From NCBI GenBank assembly GCA_020638065.1, contig JACKJG010000015.1:1-64000 (forward strand): a DNA stretch of 64,000 nt, in the 5' to 3' direction. Made by a program: the position numbers and the translations under genes. Every line of letters begins with the position of its first letter. Position 1 is the stretch's first letter. The notes beneath the pieces were generated by a model that worked only from the letters and a program-made list of their open reading frames with translations, was not told the DNA's origin and searched no databases. The stretch is from Hyphomicrobiaceae bacterium. Its GTDB lineage: Bacteria; Pseudomonadota; Alphaproteobacteria; Rhizobiales; Devosiaceae. Shown here in pieces: positions 53,112 through 63,147 of this stretch.

Positions 53112-55475
53112 CTATTCCCGTGTCTTGAGGGCCGAGACCAGCTCCAGCCGGTCAACATCGCGTTTGACCAGCCAGCCCGATCCCACAGCCGCCAGGATCA
53201 CCGCGATCGCCCCGGCCCCGATGGCCGTTGGCGAATAGGCGACCGGCACCTGATAGAGATCGGTGCTGAACCCTTCCGAAATGACGTATGACAAGTAATA
53301 TCCGAGCGCAGCGCCCACCGGCATGGCCAGAAGCGTGACAATGCCGATCTCGCCTAGAAGCACGAAGGCCGCCTCGCCTCTGGTGAACCCGATCACCCTG
53401 AGGCTCGCGAGATCGCGCGCACTTTCCGCATAGGCAATGCGCGTGGTGTTATAGACAATGCCGAAGGTGATGATGAAGGCGATCACGGCCATCACATAGC
53501 GGGTGGCTCCGGCCCCTTCGTCCATGAGCTTTTCGAAAGCCTCGCGGCTGTTCTTCTTCAAACTCACAGCAGCGACGATGGGCATGGCCTTGAGCGTATC
53601 GGCAATGTGTTTGGTTTCCGCGTCATCGATCTGCAGAAACGCGCCCGACACGCGTTCGGGTTCGTTCAGCGCCCGGTCGAGCGCATCGATGCGCATATAG
53701 GCCGGCGAACCCATCAGGGTTTCGGCGATGCCTGAAACCGGAATGTTGAGCACTGGCCTTCGTCCCTCGCGCACTTCGACGCTAAGCACGTCGCCGGGTT
53801 TGACATCCAGCTTGTTGGCCAGTCCCACCGACAGAACGACGCCACGCGAAGGCAGGAAGATGGGCTCGTTCTTGTCGTTGAGGGCACGATTGAGCTGAGG
53901 GTCGGCGCTGAGGCCGGTAATGCCGCCGCGGTGGGAAACGACGCCATTGTGAAAGACCACGGACACCGAGCGCACAGGTTCGACCACTTCAACGCCCTTG
54001 ATCTGTTCGAGTTCGATCAATGCCTTGGTGGAGACCGGCGCCACGAAAGTCACCGTTGCATCCGAGCGGTCGATCACCGCAAAGCTGATATCAAGCGCAT
54101 CGTCGAAGGCTTCCATAACCGCCATCATGGAAACGGAAAGCGCCATGCCTGCGGCAATGCCGATCATGGCGCCGAAGATGCGTCCCGGCTGGCGCATGAC
54201 GCGGCGCAGGACCATGCGGCTTGGCTGGTCGAGAAAGCGGCGCAGCATCGGCCCGAAATTTGAGGCGCGGCTGAAATCGGCTGGGGCGGGTGGGCGCATG
54301 GCGACAGCCGGGGTCAAGGCGAAGACGCGGCGCAGCACGAACATGCCACCGGCTGAAGCGGCGAGCACGGACACCGCAAAGCCGATGACGAGGCTACTGG
54401 GGCTGAGCTGGAAAACGATGAAGGGGAACTTGTAGTAGACCTGATAATATTTCGCCATCGCCGAGCCCGAGGCGATGCCGAGCAGACTGCCGAGAATGGC
54501 GCCGCTGACGGCGATGACCAGTACCAGCTTGAAATAGTGAAGCGCCACTTCCCAGTCAAAATAGCCGAAGGCCTTCAAAAGCCCGATCTGTTCGCGCTCA
54601 GCCTGCACCAGCCGGGTGATGACGATGTTGAGCAGGAAGGCAGCGACGGCGAGAAAAACCGGCGGCACGCCAACCGCCGATGCCTTGAGGCCAGAGATTT
54701 CTTCGGTCACAAAGCGGTTGGAGAATTGGTCCTCGAGCCCATAGGCGCCCTGGCCGCCATAATTGTCGAGCAGGCGGTCGATGGCGTCGAGCACTTCGGC
54801 TTCGTTGGCGCCGCGGTTGAGACTGACCAGCGCCTCGTTGAAGGCGCCCTTCATGTCGTAAATGGCGCTGAGGGCCGACTGGCTCATCCAGATCACGGCG
54901 AAACGGCCATCGTCGGGCACGAACTCCCCGGGGGCGGTTGTGTAGAGATATTCGGGGCTTTGCGCGAGACCGACAATCTTGAAGTCGCGCCGCCCGCCAT
55001 TCATCGTGGTGGTCAGCGTGTCACCCGGTTTCAGCCCGCGCGCTTTGGCAAAGCTGTTGAGCAGAATGATCTCCTCGGGCTGGCGCGCATTGATCAGACG
55101 CCCGTCGCTGAGATAGATGTTGTTAAGCCGCGGAGTTTCGTAATCGGGTAGCGAGATCGCGATGGCGCGCAGGGGCAGGTCGACGCCGTCGAGATCGATC
55201 AGCGCACTGCCGGTCACCCGGCCCTCGGCGGCTTGCACGCCATCCACGTCGCCGATCTGCTTGATCAAAAGGTTTGGCGCGCGCACCGCCGGGGCGAAGA
55301 TGTCGGCCAGCCGGTAGCGCTCGTAATAGGTGTCGCGGGTCTGTTCGAGGGTCTCGACCAGGCCGGTCATCATAACGACCATCATCACACCCAACGCGAT
55401 GACGATGGAGATTGCGGCCGCCTGCCCCTTGATGTGCCAAAGGTCGCGGAACAATTTCTTGTTGAGCGGGGTCAC
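53112..55475 (-). CDS. FtsX-like ABC permease (MacB/DevC type)
   Basis: A 787-aa permease with the long double-FtsX layout: an N-terminal helix (about 20-40), a large periplasmic domain (to about 265), three helices, a second helix and periplasmic domain (about 435-650), and three C-terminal helices. It overlaps the ATPase gene by 4 bp. Substrates of such exporters include glycolipids, lipoproteins and drugs; none is evident here. Confidence 0.88.
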   Translation of the reverse strand: MTPLNKKLFRDLWHIKGQAAAISIVIALGVMMVVMMTGLVETLEQTRDTYYERYRLADIFAPAVRAPNLLIKQIGDVDGVQAAEGRVTGSALIDLDGVDLPLRAIAISLPDYETPRLNNIYLSDGRLINARQPEEIILLNSFAKARGLKPGDTLTTTMNGGRRDFKIVGLAQSPEYLYTTAPGEFVPDDGRFAVIWMSQSALSAIYDMKGAFNEALVSLNRGANEAEVLDAIDRLLDNYGGQGAYGLEDQFSNRFVTEEISGLKASAVGVPPVFLAVAAFLLNIVITRLVQAEREQIGLLKAFGYFDWEVALHYFKLVLVIAVSGAILGSLLGIASGSAMAKYYQVYYKFPFIVFQLSPSSLVIGFAVSVLAASAGGMFVLRRVFALTPAVAMRPPAPADFSRASNFGPMLRRFLDQPSRMVLRRVMRQPGRIFGAMIGIAAGMALSVSMMAVMEAFDDALDISFAVIDRSDATVTFVAPVSTKALIELEQIKGVEVVEPVRSVSVVFHNGVVSHRGGITGLSADPQLNRALNDKNEPIFLPSRGVVLSVGLANKLDVKPGDVLSVEVREGRRPVLNIPVSGIAETLMGSPAYMRIDALDRALNEPERVSGAFLQIDDAETKHIADTLKAMPIVAAVSLKKNSREAFEKLMDEGAGATRYVMAVIAFIITFGIVYNTTRIAYAESARDLASLRVIGFTRGEAAFVLLGEIGIVTLLAMPVGAALGYYLSYVISEGFSTDLYQVPVAYSPTAIGAGAIAVILAAVGSGWLVKRDVDRLELVSALKTRE

Positions 55476-56194
55476 CAGGCAATCTCGTCGGGTGAGAGCG
55501 GATTTTCGTTTACGACCACTTCGCGAATGCCGCCGTCGGCAAAGTGAATGACCCGATCGGCCATTTCAGCAGTAGCCGCGGCGTGGGTGACCACGATCAC
55601 GGTGGCGCCTAATTGATCGTTGACCCGCTTGAGCACGCGCAGAACCGCCCGGCCGGTGGAGCTGTCGAGCGCGCCGGTCGGTTCGTCGCAGAAGAGGACA
55701 TTGGGGTTCTTGGCGACGGCACGGGCAATGGCAACGCGCTGTTGCTCGCCGCCAGACATTTGCGCGGGGAAATGATCGGCCCGCTCGGTCAGTCCCACCA
55801 GCGAAAGCGCTTCGTTGACGTCGAGCGGATGTTCGGCGATCTCGGTGACCAGCTCGACATTCTCGCGGGCGGTGAGGCTCGGCATCAAATTGTAGAACTG
55901 AAAGACGAAGCCGACATGGTCGCGCCGGTAGCGGGTCAGTTTGGCGTCGCTGAGTGCGGTCAGTTCGATGTCGTTGAACATGGCCCGGCCGCTGGTCGCC
56001 GAGTCGAGACCGCCGAGAATGTTGAGAAGTGTAGATTTGCCCGAACCGGACGGGCCGAGCAACACAACAAACTCGCCGCGCGGCACGTTCATGCTGACGC
56101 CCCGCAATGCATGCACGGCTGCCGCTCCTTCACCGTAGATCTTTTTCAAATCCTCGGTGACGAAGGCAAATTCGGTTTTAAGAGCCTGATCCAC
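55472..56194 (-). CDS. ABC exporter ATPase (MacB/DevA/LolD type)
   Basis: About 240 aa from the GTG at 56194 (259 aa from TTG at 56251; ATG at 56233 also possible). Walker A GPSGSGKST, signature MSGGEQQRVAIARAVAKNPNVLFCDEPTGALDSSTG and H-loop VVTHAAATAE place it in the LolD/MacB group. First gene of the exporter operon, divergent from the LuxR-type gene across a 225-bp promoter region. Confidence 0.9.
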   Translation of the reverse strand: MDQALKTEFAFVTEDLKKIYGEGAAAVHALRGVSMNVPRGEFVVLLGPSGSGKSTLLNILGGLDSATSGRAMFNDIELTALSDAKLTRYRRDHVGFVFQFYNLMPSLTARENVELVTEIAEHPLDVNEALSLVGLTERADHFPAQMSGGEQQRVAIARAVAKNPNVLFCDEPTGALDSSTGRAVLRVLKRVNDQLGATVIVVTHAAATAEMADRVIHFADGGIREVVVNENPLSPDEIAW

Positions 56195-56419
56195 GATTCC
56201 GCCCGAATAAGTCCTGATGCACAATATAGGCATGCCAAGGCCTCGTGCCAAAGGTCAATTTGACAATCGTGTTGCAGCCCACAGCGACAGAGGTTCGCGA
56301 AATCGGGTCGCGATACCTGCCCGCAGCCTCTTGAAAACCATCAGCAGAAAAGAAGGTGACTTGCAAATCTCGGGCGGAACGCGAAACATGCAACAGTGCC
56401 AACGGTCCGGGAAACGTCT

Positions 56420-57586
56420 ATGGCCGACACCATTGACCAGGATTTTCTGAGCGAAGCAATCGCTCGCATCTATGATTGTGCGGTAGACCCAAGTCTTTGG
56501 GAATCGACGCTGACCTATGTTCGCGACCACTTTGGCGCGGCCTTCTTGTCCATGAACTACATGGAATTCACAGCGGCTTATCCGGTGGCGCAACCCCAGA
56601 TGGTGACGGTCTCGACGCCGTGGGACAGGTCTTTTCTGGACGCTTTGCCGCCGCTGGTCAGTATCATTCCCGAATTCGACAAGATGCGCTCGGCCGGGCT
56701 CGACGTCACCGTCACCCAGCTGGATCTGGTCAAAGAGGCCGATTTCCGCGAAAGCGAGTTTTATGAACGCTGGGTAAGACCACAGCGCCTTCGCGATACC
56801 TGCAACATCAATTTCATCGCTCGCGACATGCAGAACGCCATGTTGTCCGTCACGACCTATGACGGACGGGAGGTGTTGTCGGCGGAGGAAAGGGCGCTCA
56901 TTCAAACGCTGACGCCCCACATGCGGCGAGCCATCCTGATCTCCGACATGGTCGAGGAAAGCAATGGCTGGCGGGAAATCTACCACGATCTGTTGGACCG
57001 GATCGGTATTGCCGTACTGCTTGTCGACCAGAATGCGCGGCTTCGCTATTGCAACGAGGCGGGGGAGGCCATGCTCGCCGCCGAAGCCGGATTGCGATTG
57101 ACCCGGAATTTCGTCGCGCCGACCAGCCAGCCCCACGTTCGGGCCTTTGAAACCTCGGTCGCCCGCGCTTGCTCGCCGAACGATCTCGACGTTGGACTTT
57201 GGGGCAACGGCATGTGCCTGCCCGATGGGGCCGGTGGCCAGGCCATCGCCTATATTCTGCCGCTGGGCCGCTCAGACCGGCGTCATGCGCTAGGCCCAGG
57301 CCTCGCGGCCATTTTCGTGACCGGCAAAAGCGACGATCTGCCCGAAATGATCGAAATTCTTTCAGCCATCAGCGGCCTGACGAGTGCCGAGGCACGGATC
57401 GCGCTCGGGATTGCCGATGGCAGGAGCACGCAGGATATCGCTGCCGAAGCCGATATCTCGATGAACACCCTGCGAAAACATCTCAACAACATTTATGCGA
57501 AAACAGGTTTGCACGGTCAGACGCAGCTGGCCGCCATGATCAACCGGCTGGTCATGCCGCTCGCGAAACGAAAAACTCCGCGATAG
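56420..57586 (+). CDS. LuxR-type transcriptional regulator
   Basis: A 388-aa regulator. The N-terminal ~150 residues (ARIYDCAVDPSLWESTLTYVRDHFGA...) are the same type of sensor domain as in the broken LuxR gene at 28505-29293; a PAS-like middle region follows (RIGIAVLLVDQNARLRYCNEAGEAML). The C-terminal HTH is LTSAEARIALGIADGRSTQDIAAEADISMNTLRKHLNNIYAK. The ATG at 56420 is preferred over an in-frame start at 56396. It ends next to the RTX array. Confidence 0.83.
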   Translation: MADTIDQDFLSEAIARIYDCAVDPSLWESTLTYVRDHFGAAFLSMNYMEFTAAYPVAQPQMVTVSTPWDRSFLDALPPLVSIIPEFDKMRSAGLDVTVTQLDLVKEADFRESEFYERWVRPQRLRDTCNINFIARDMQNAMLSVTTYDGREVLSAEERALIQTLTPHMRRAILISDMVEESNGWREIYHDLLDRIGIAVLLVDQNARLRYCNEAGEAMLAAEAGLRLTRNFVAPTSQPHVRAFETSVARACSPNDLDVGLWGNGMCLPDGAGGQAIAYILPLGRSDRRHALGPGLAAIFVTGKSDDLPEMIEILSAISGLTSAEARIALGIADGRSTQDIAAEADISMNTLRKHLNNIYAKTGLHGQTQLAAMINRLVMPLAKRKTPR

Positions 57587-57625
57587 TGAACGTCCGGCAG
57601 GGCCGAAAACGACCTATCGCACTCC

Positions 57626-59278
57626 CTAGATGACGATGTCCGCGCCGTTGAGCTGGTTCAGATCGATACCCTTGACGATGATTTCCGTGCCCTTGTGGTC
57701 GAACCTGACCTTGTCATTGTTCGCCCCGCCGGCGTCGGTGAAGTGGTTGAGCGCGGCCGCCTTCGAGGCATAGCCGAAGTCCTTCAGATTGAGCTTGTCC
57801 TTGCCGTTCTCAAAGTCGGTGATCGTCGTCTTGCCTTCGTTCTTCTTGAAAAAGAACGTATCGTCGCCCTGATTGCCGGTCGCCGTGTCGGTGCCCTTGC
57901 CGGTGTAGATCTTGTCCTTGCCCTTGCCGCCTTTGATGACGTCGTCACCTTTGAGGCCCCTGAGAATGTCGGCACCGTCCTTGCCGTTGATTTCATCGCG
58001 GCCATTATTGCCCTTTATGGTCTCGGCCTTCTTCTTGCCGTTCCACACCGAGCCGACATCGAGCACCCGGCCCTTGATGGATTCAAGGTTCCCGTCGCCA
58101 TCCGCCTGTGAGCCGGTTGTCCAGGTCACCATCACCTTGCCGTTCTTCAAGGTGGTGACCTCGGCATCCTGCTGGTAGGACGAGGTTTTCTGATTGACCA
58201 GGAATTCCTTGCCGTAGGCGCTGCCGTCCTTGTTGAAAATGCGGCCCTTGATACCGGTCAGAGACGGGTCCGTCCCGTCCGTCGACTCCCAGACCACCAG
58301 AAAGCGTCCATCGTCGAGCGCTGCGATGCTCACATCGTCCTGGCCGCCTGTACCCTTGTTGTTGACCCGGATTTCGTTGGTCAGCGGCACGCCTGCCTTC
58401 GAGTAGATTCGAAACAACAGGGCCGTCGAATCTCCATCTTCGGTCGCGTCCTGAGTGGTCCAGGCCACGACGAACCGTCCGTCGGCAAGCGCCTCGACCT
58501 GCGGGTTGACCTGCGAGCCGGTCTTCTTGTTGACGTTCACGAGAGCCTCGCCAACGAGGGTATTGTAGCTGCTGTCATAGAGCCGGTACTTGATGGCGCC
58601 GCCACTCCCATCATCATTCGCAGACGTGGTCCAGACGACGAGCACATTGCCGTTGGTTGATACGGCGCTATTTGCGCCGGTCTGGTTGCCGGCGCCACCG
58701 CCGACAAAATTGACGGTTCTTTCGCTTGCGAACAAATTCAGAGAGGTGCTGTAGATGTTCAGCTGCACCTCCTTGCCATCTGCCGCACTGTCGCTGACCC
58801 AGCTGAAACCGACAAGTCCGGCACCGACCTCGAACACGTCGACATAGTCCTGATCACCGTTGACGATCGAATGATTGACCAGAATTTCGCCGCCAACCTT
58901 GCTGCCGGCGCTGTCATAGCGTTGCGCGCGAACCGAAGAGCCGCTTGTGTCGCCGACCTGGCCGCCTTCATCTTCCCAGGCGACCATGAAACCCCCGTCG
59001 CTCAGCGCGACGACCTTGGCGATCTGTTGATTACCCGCCGTATTGGTGTTGACCAGAAACTCGGACTTGACCTGATTGCCGCTGCTGTTCAGGATTTTGG
59101 CCTTGACCGAATAGCCGCTCCCGTCACCGCCGGTCGCAGAGTTTCCGGTATTTTGCGTCGTCCATACCGCGATCACGTTGCCGTTCTTGAGCGTGGCAAC
59201 GTCCGAATAGCGCTGGTTGTCGGTTATGCCGCCGGTATTGACCTGAAATTCGGCTTTCTTTTTCACCGTGATCGTCAT
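57626..59278 (-). CDS. RTX protein with seven W-type propeller-like repeats
   Basis: A 550-aa secreted protein. Residues ~10-400 contain seven repeats of about 50 aa with a shared core ALxDGxFVVAW(T/E) (for example TLKNGNVIAVWTTQ, ALADGRFVVAWTTQD, ALDDGRFLVVWESTD), suggesting a seven-bladed propeller. RTX nonapeptides (GNNGRDEINGKDGADILRG...) follow at about 420-475, then the FENGKDKLNLKDF block and the DIVI tail. GGAGGGAC precedes the ATG. There is no Sec signal; type I secretion is expected. Confidence 0.8.
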   Translation of the reverse strand: MTITVKKKAEFQVNTGGITDNQRYSDVATLKNGNVIAVWTTQNTGNSATGGDGSGYSVKAKILNSSGNQVKSEFLVNTNTAGNQQIAKVVALSDGGFMVAWEDEGGQVGDTSGSSVRAQRYDSAGSKVGGEILVNHSIVNGDQDYVDVFEVGAGLVGFSWVSDSAADGKEVQLNIYSTSLNLFASERTVNFVGGGAGNQTGANSAVSTNGNVLVVWTTSANDDGSGGAIKYRLYDSSYNTLVGEALVNVNKKTGSQVNPQVEALADGRFVVAWTTQDATEDGDSTALLFRIYSKAGVPLTNEIRVNNKGTGGQDDVSIAALDDGRFLVVWESTDGTDPSLTGIKGRIFNKDGSAYGKEFLVNQKTSSYQQDAEVTTLKNGKVMVTWTTGSQADGDGNLESIKGRVLDVGSVWNGKKKAETIKGNNGRDEINGKDGADILRGLKGDDVIKGGKGKDKIYTGKGTDTATGNQGDDTFFFKKNEGKTTITDFENGKDKLNLKDFGYASKAAALNHFTDAGGANNDKVRFDHKGTEIIVKGIDLNQLNGADIVI

Positions 59279-59525
59279 TTTTGTCCCTCCAGACCGGACG
59301 CGACAATCGGCAAAAGGCCAACATCAATTGCCTCCATTCCAATCGAATAGGAGGCGGCGCCCAGATTTGATGATCAAGAAAGTCTGATGAGGCGCGGCTT
59401 GTCCATACTCCAAATGGAGTATTCCGGTGAGGTGAGGACTGTTTTTGCGGACGAAAACGCAAATTCAACGCAAATGTCGGGCAGGTTTATTTCCTGCTCA
59501 CTGGCGCCGCCGCTGCCAAACCCCC

Positions 59526-60542
59526 TCAGATGACGATGTCGGTCGCATCGATATTCTTGAGGTCGACGCCCTTGATCTTGACGATCGTGCCGTCGAACAC
59601 GAACTTGCAGATATCGTCGTTGCTGCTGCCCACTTCGGAAAAGTGCTTGAGCGCAGCCGCCTTGGATTTGAACTTGAAGCCCTTGAGATCGAGCTTGTCC
59701 TTGCCGTTCTGAAAGTCGGTGATGACGTTGGTGCCCTCATTGGGCTTGAAGACGAATTTGTCGTTTCCGCCCTTGCCGGTCAGCTTGTCGTTGCCTTTTC
59801 TTCCCGCCAGAACATTGGCGGCACTGTTGCCGGTGATGGTATCGTCTTTACGCGACCCGGTGACATTCTCGACGCCGGAAAGGCTTGCCTGCTCGGTCCC
59901 GTATTTTACCCAGCCCTTGATGAGATTGGCGTTGATGGCCTTGTTCTGCCACGAGGCATCGACACTGTCCCGCCCTTTGCCGCCGTCAAATTTGTCATCC
60001 CCCTTCCAAAGGTAGAGCTTGTCGTTGCCGCCCTTGGCCGAAATCTCATCGGCACCCTTGCTGCCTTGAAAGACGTTGTCCTGCTTGTTACCGGTCGCAA
60101 TCATGAAATTCGGCACCAGAAGATCCATCAGATCTTCGTAATGATCCGCGCGCGGGCTGCCGGATCCAAGACCGGCTGAACTGATCAAGTCTGCGGCGGC
60201 GCGCTGAATTTCCAGGGTCACCACTGCCTTTTGCCCGGTGCTTTTGTGCACGACCTCGATCCATTCGACCATTCCGGCATTCGGCACCCCCTTGGCGTTT
60301 GTGCCAAGGCCCGAGCCGTGGAACACTACCGCAAAGCCCGCGAAGTCGCCGGTCAGGTTCGTCGTCAGTTTGGAACTATTGCCGGTGAAGCCCTTCGCGC
60401 TCATTTCGGCGCTTGTCCGTGAAGCGGCTTCCCTTTTTTGCGCGTTTTCCGCACAGGCCGCTATGATCATTCCAAAGAATTCCTGCCCGTCAATGCCGTT
60501 ACCTGCGTCGACGTTGATGCCCAGTATGTCAAGAATCGTCAC
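59526..60542 (-). CDS. RTX calcium-binding protein, array copy 1
   Basis: A 338-aa protein with a GTG start after GGGAGT. Residues ~55-155 form a beta-rich domain with VVFHGSGLGTNAKGVPNAGMVEWIEV shared with other array members. RTX repeats lie at about 165-265. The last ~150 residues are nearly identical to those of the 62125-63147 copy (one Ser/Asn change near the end). It ends in the KIKGVDLKNIDATDIVI tail. No signal peptide. Confidence 0.8.
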   Translation of the reverse strand: MTILDILGINVDAGNGIDGQEFFGMIIAACAENAQKREAASRTSAEMSAKGFTGNSSKLTTNLTGDFAGFAVVFHGSGLGTNAKGVPNAGMVEWIEVVHKSTGQKAVVTLEIQRAAADLISSAGLGSGSPRADHYEDLMDLLVPNFMIATGNKQDNVFQGSKGADEISAKGGNDKLYLWKGDDKFDGGKGRDSVDASWQNKAINANLIKGWVKYGTEQASLSGVENVTGSRKDDTITGNSAANVLAGRKGNDKLTGKGGNDKFVFKPNEGTNVITDFQNGKDKLDLKGFKFKSKAAALKHFSEVGSSNDDICKFVFDGTIVKIKGVDLKNIDATDIVI

Positions 60543-60703
60543 GCTTCATCACTCCCTATGTACCGGATTCCAGTTTTGGCGTGCCGAGAACAGCGCCAGC
60601 ATTTCCTACGTCCCAGGGTCCCCGGACGGGGCGTCGCACACGGCCTGCGCCCCCCATCCGCGCGCAAAACGCAGCGGTGGCGATACCGGCCTGCCCGACA
60701 TGC

Positions 60704-61861
60704 TCAAATCACGATGTCGCTGGCATCCATATTCTTGAGATCGACACCCTTGATGACGATCTCGGTGCCCTTGTGGAGGAAGCCGACCTTGTCGTCATTC
60801 TTGCCGCCGATCTCGTAGAACTTGCTCAGTGCCTGCGCCTTGTTGGAAAAGCCAAAGCCCTTGAGGACAATCATGTCCCTGCCATTTTGAAAATCAGTGA
60901 TCCTGTCGTTGCCCCAGTTCGGCCGGAACATGAACTTGTCCTTGCCCGCGTTGCCACTGACAACGTCATTGCCCTTGTCGCCGGCGATGATGTCGTTGCC
61001 GCCCTTGCCCTTGATAATGTCGTCGCCGGGACCGCCACCGAGCACGTTCATCTTGGAATTGCCGATAATGGTGTCGTTTTTCGCGGATCCAAGGAAATTC
61101 TCGATTCCCGTTCCGGTGGTCGTTCCCTTGCTCCAGGAAAAGCTCTGCGCGCCCAGATCGGCCATCACCTTCCCGCCGACATCCACGGCATTGACGACAT
61201 CACGTCCCTTGCCGGCGTCAAACCAGTCATTGCCCCGGCCCATGAACAGCATGTCGTTGCCGCCCTTGCCTTCGAACTTGTCGTCACCCTTCCAGCCGGA
61301 AAAAACGTCGTGCGTTTTCGACCCCGTGCCGATCAGGAAGGTTGGCGAGAGATCGTCGAAGAAATCGCTGTAATTGGCCGGCGAGAACTTGCCGCTTCCG
61401 GCTTTGGCGTCGGCCACCAGTTTGGTCGCGTCCACCGCAACGAGAAACTGAAATGCCGTGCCTTTGCCGGTGCTTTGTTCATAGAAGTTCATGCTGCTGA
61501 CTGAGCCGCCGGTCAGGTAGCCCTTGGCGTTCGTCGTCAGTCCCGAGCCTTCGATTTCCAGCCGCATGCCTTCGCCGCCGGGGACCTTGATCTTGACCTT
61601 TGTCGGGCTCGACGAAATCAGAACGCTGGGCGATGCCTTGTATTGCGCGGATTTGTTGCCGCTTCCGTAGTAGTATCTGTAATAGTTTGAATATGACGAA
61701 TAATATGCCTGATATTCATACCAGTAGGCCGCCGCGCGAAGCCCATAGCTTCCGGCGTAGTATGAGTAATAATCTCCGTACGTGCTTCCCCAATACGAAT
61801 AGGAATATGCGGAGTAATAGGATCCGTAATATCCATAGATATAGCTATATGCGTGTCCCAC
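60704..61861 (-). CDS. Tyrosine-rich RTX protein
   Basis: A 385-aa protein. The first 65 residues contain 27 Tyr, with Gly, Ser, Ala and Trp between them (for example YSYIYGYYGSYYSAYSYSY). Then comes the array's common beta-rich domain (about 75-180; IEGSGLTTNAKGYLTGGSV). RTX repeats (about 185-295) and the DIVI tail complete it. The GTG start follows GGAGGGC at good spacing. No signal peptide. A role in adhesion, self-assembly or cross-linked matrix is suggested by composition only. Confidence 0.8.
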   Translation of the reverse strand: MGHAYSYIYGYYGSYYSAYSYSYWGSTYGDYYSYYAGSYGLRAAAYWYEYQAYYSSYSNYYRYYYGSGNKSAQYKASPSVLISSSPTKVKIKVPGGEGMRLEIEGSGLTTNAKGYLTGGSVSSMNFYEQSTGKGTAFQFLVAVDATKLVADAKAGSGKFSPANYSDFFDDLSPTFLIGTGSKTHDVFSGWKGDDKFEGKGGNDMLFMGRGNDWFDAGKGRDVVNAVDVGGKVMADLGAQSFSWSKGTTTGTGIENFLGSAKNDTIIGNSKMNVLGGGPGDDIIKGKGGNDIIAGDKGNDVVSGNAGKDKFMFRPNWGNDRITDFQNGRDMIVLKGFGFSNKAQALSKFYEIGGKNDDKVGFLHKGTEIVIKGVDLKNMDASDIVI

Positions 61862-62124
61862 CGTTCTGCCCTCCAGCGGACGGCATGGTCAGTTCATTTG
61901 ACCAGTCCCTGTTCGTCCTTCTGCGCACTTTTGAACGGAAAAACCCGTATGTCAAACATCTCAAGAGATGACGTCGGCACAAATATTATGAATTTGTTGT
62001 TTTTATTGTTCTTTTCCGAACTTACCGCGAATTCAACTTTTGGCGACCACAGAGGTTCGTCGCGAGAATCCGTCAAACTTCACGCCGTGCCGATTCAAAG
62101 CCGGAATAGCCGGCAGCCATCCCC

Positions 62125-63147
62125 TCAGATGACGATGTCGGTCGCGTCGATATTCTTGAGGTCGACGCCCTTGATCTTGACGATCGTGCCGTCGAACACG
62201 AACTTGCAGATATCATCGTTGTTGCTGCCCACTTCGGAAAAGTGCTTGAGCGCAGCCGCCTTGGATTTGAACTTGAAGCCCTTGAGGTCGAGCTTGTCCT
62301 TGCCGTTCTGAAAGTCGGTGATGACGTTGGTGCCCTCGTTGGGCTTGAAGACGAACTTGTCGTTTCCGCCCTTGCCGGTCAGCTTGTCGTTGCCTTTTCT
62401 TCCCGCCAGGACATTGGCGGCACTGTTGCCGGTGATCGTATCGTCTTTTCTGGACCCGGTGACGTTCTCGACGCCGGAAAGGCTTGCCTGCTCGGTTCCG
62501 TATTTCACCCAGCCCTTGATGAGATTGGCGTTGATGGCCTTGCTGACCAGAGAGGCATCGACCGTGTCCCGGCCCTTGCCGCCGTTGATGTTGTCATTGC
62601 CCTTGAACATGAAGAACAGGTCATTGCCGCCCTTGCCGTAGAACGTGTCGTCGCCCTTGTTGCCCTGGATCGTATTGGCGGCAGCGTCGCCATAAACCGT
62701 AACGAATGTTGGGATGAACAGGTCGAACAGGTCGGGATCGTTGACCGGATTGACCTTGCCATTGCCGGCCTCGGCCGCCGCAATCCAGTCGGTCGCGGCA
62801 AAGGGCACCTGCATTTGCATGGTTGCAACGGTGTCGCCGTTTCCGTTCTTGATGACCAAATCAGTTACCGTGCCGGCAGTGGGGCGCCCGTTGCCGTCAA
62901 CTGCGAAGCCAAACCCGATGGCTTCCAGGGTAAAGCCGTCCGCCTTTCCGCCGCTCACGGTTTTGGTCAGCAGGGTTCCACCGACTTCCTGAAAGCCGAT
63001 GACTGACGGCAGGGTGCGCGCTTCGGGAGCCGCCTTGTTCACCGGCGTCGCCCCCATCAGAAGCGCCAAGAACCCGGCCATGACATCGCCGTCCTTTTCC
63101 ACGATCTTGGCAATGTGCTTGCCGACCTCGATCCGTTCAATTGACAT
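62125..63147 (-). CDS. RTX calcium-binding protein, array copy 2
   Basis: A 340-aa protein starting MSIERIEVGKHI at 63147 after GAGGGAC (an in-frame start 15 bp upstream is less likely). A distinct N-terminal domain (about 1-160) with VDGNGRPTAGTV, RTX repeats at about 165-265, and a C-terminal ~150 aa almost identical to copy 1. It ends in the KIKGVDLKNIDATDIVI tail. Confidence 0.8.
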   Translation of the reverse strand: MSIERIEVGKHIAKIVEKDGDVMAGFLALLMGATPVNKAAPEARTLPSVIGFQEVGGTLLTKTVSGGKADGFTLEAIGFGFAVDGNGRPTAGTVTDLVIKNGNGDTVATMQMQVPFAATDWIAAAEAGNGKVNPVNDPDLFDLFIPTFVTVYGDAAANTIQGNKGDDTFYGKGGNDLFFMFKGNDNINGGKGRDTVDASLVSKAINANLIKGWVKYGTEQASLSGVENVTGSRKDDTITGNSAANVLAGRKGNDKLTGKGGNDKFVFKPNEGTNVITDFQNGKDKLDLKGFKFKSKAAALKHFSEVGSNNDDICKFVFDGTIVKIKGVDLKNIDATDIVI

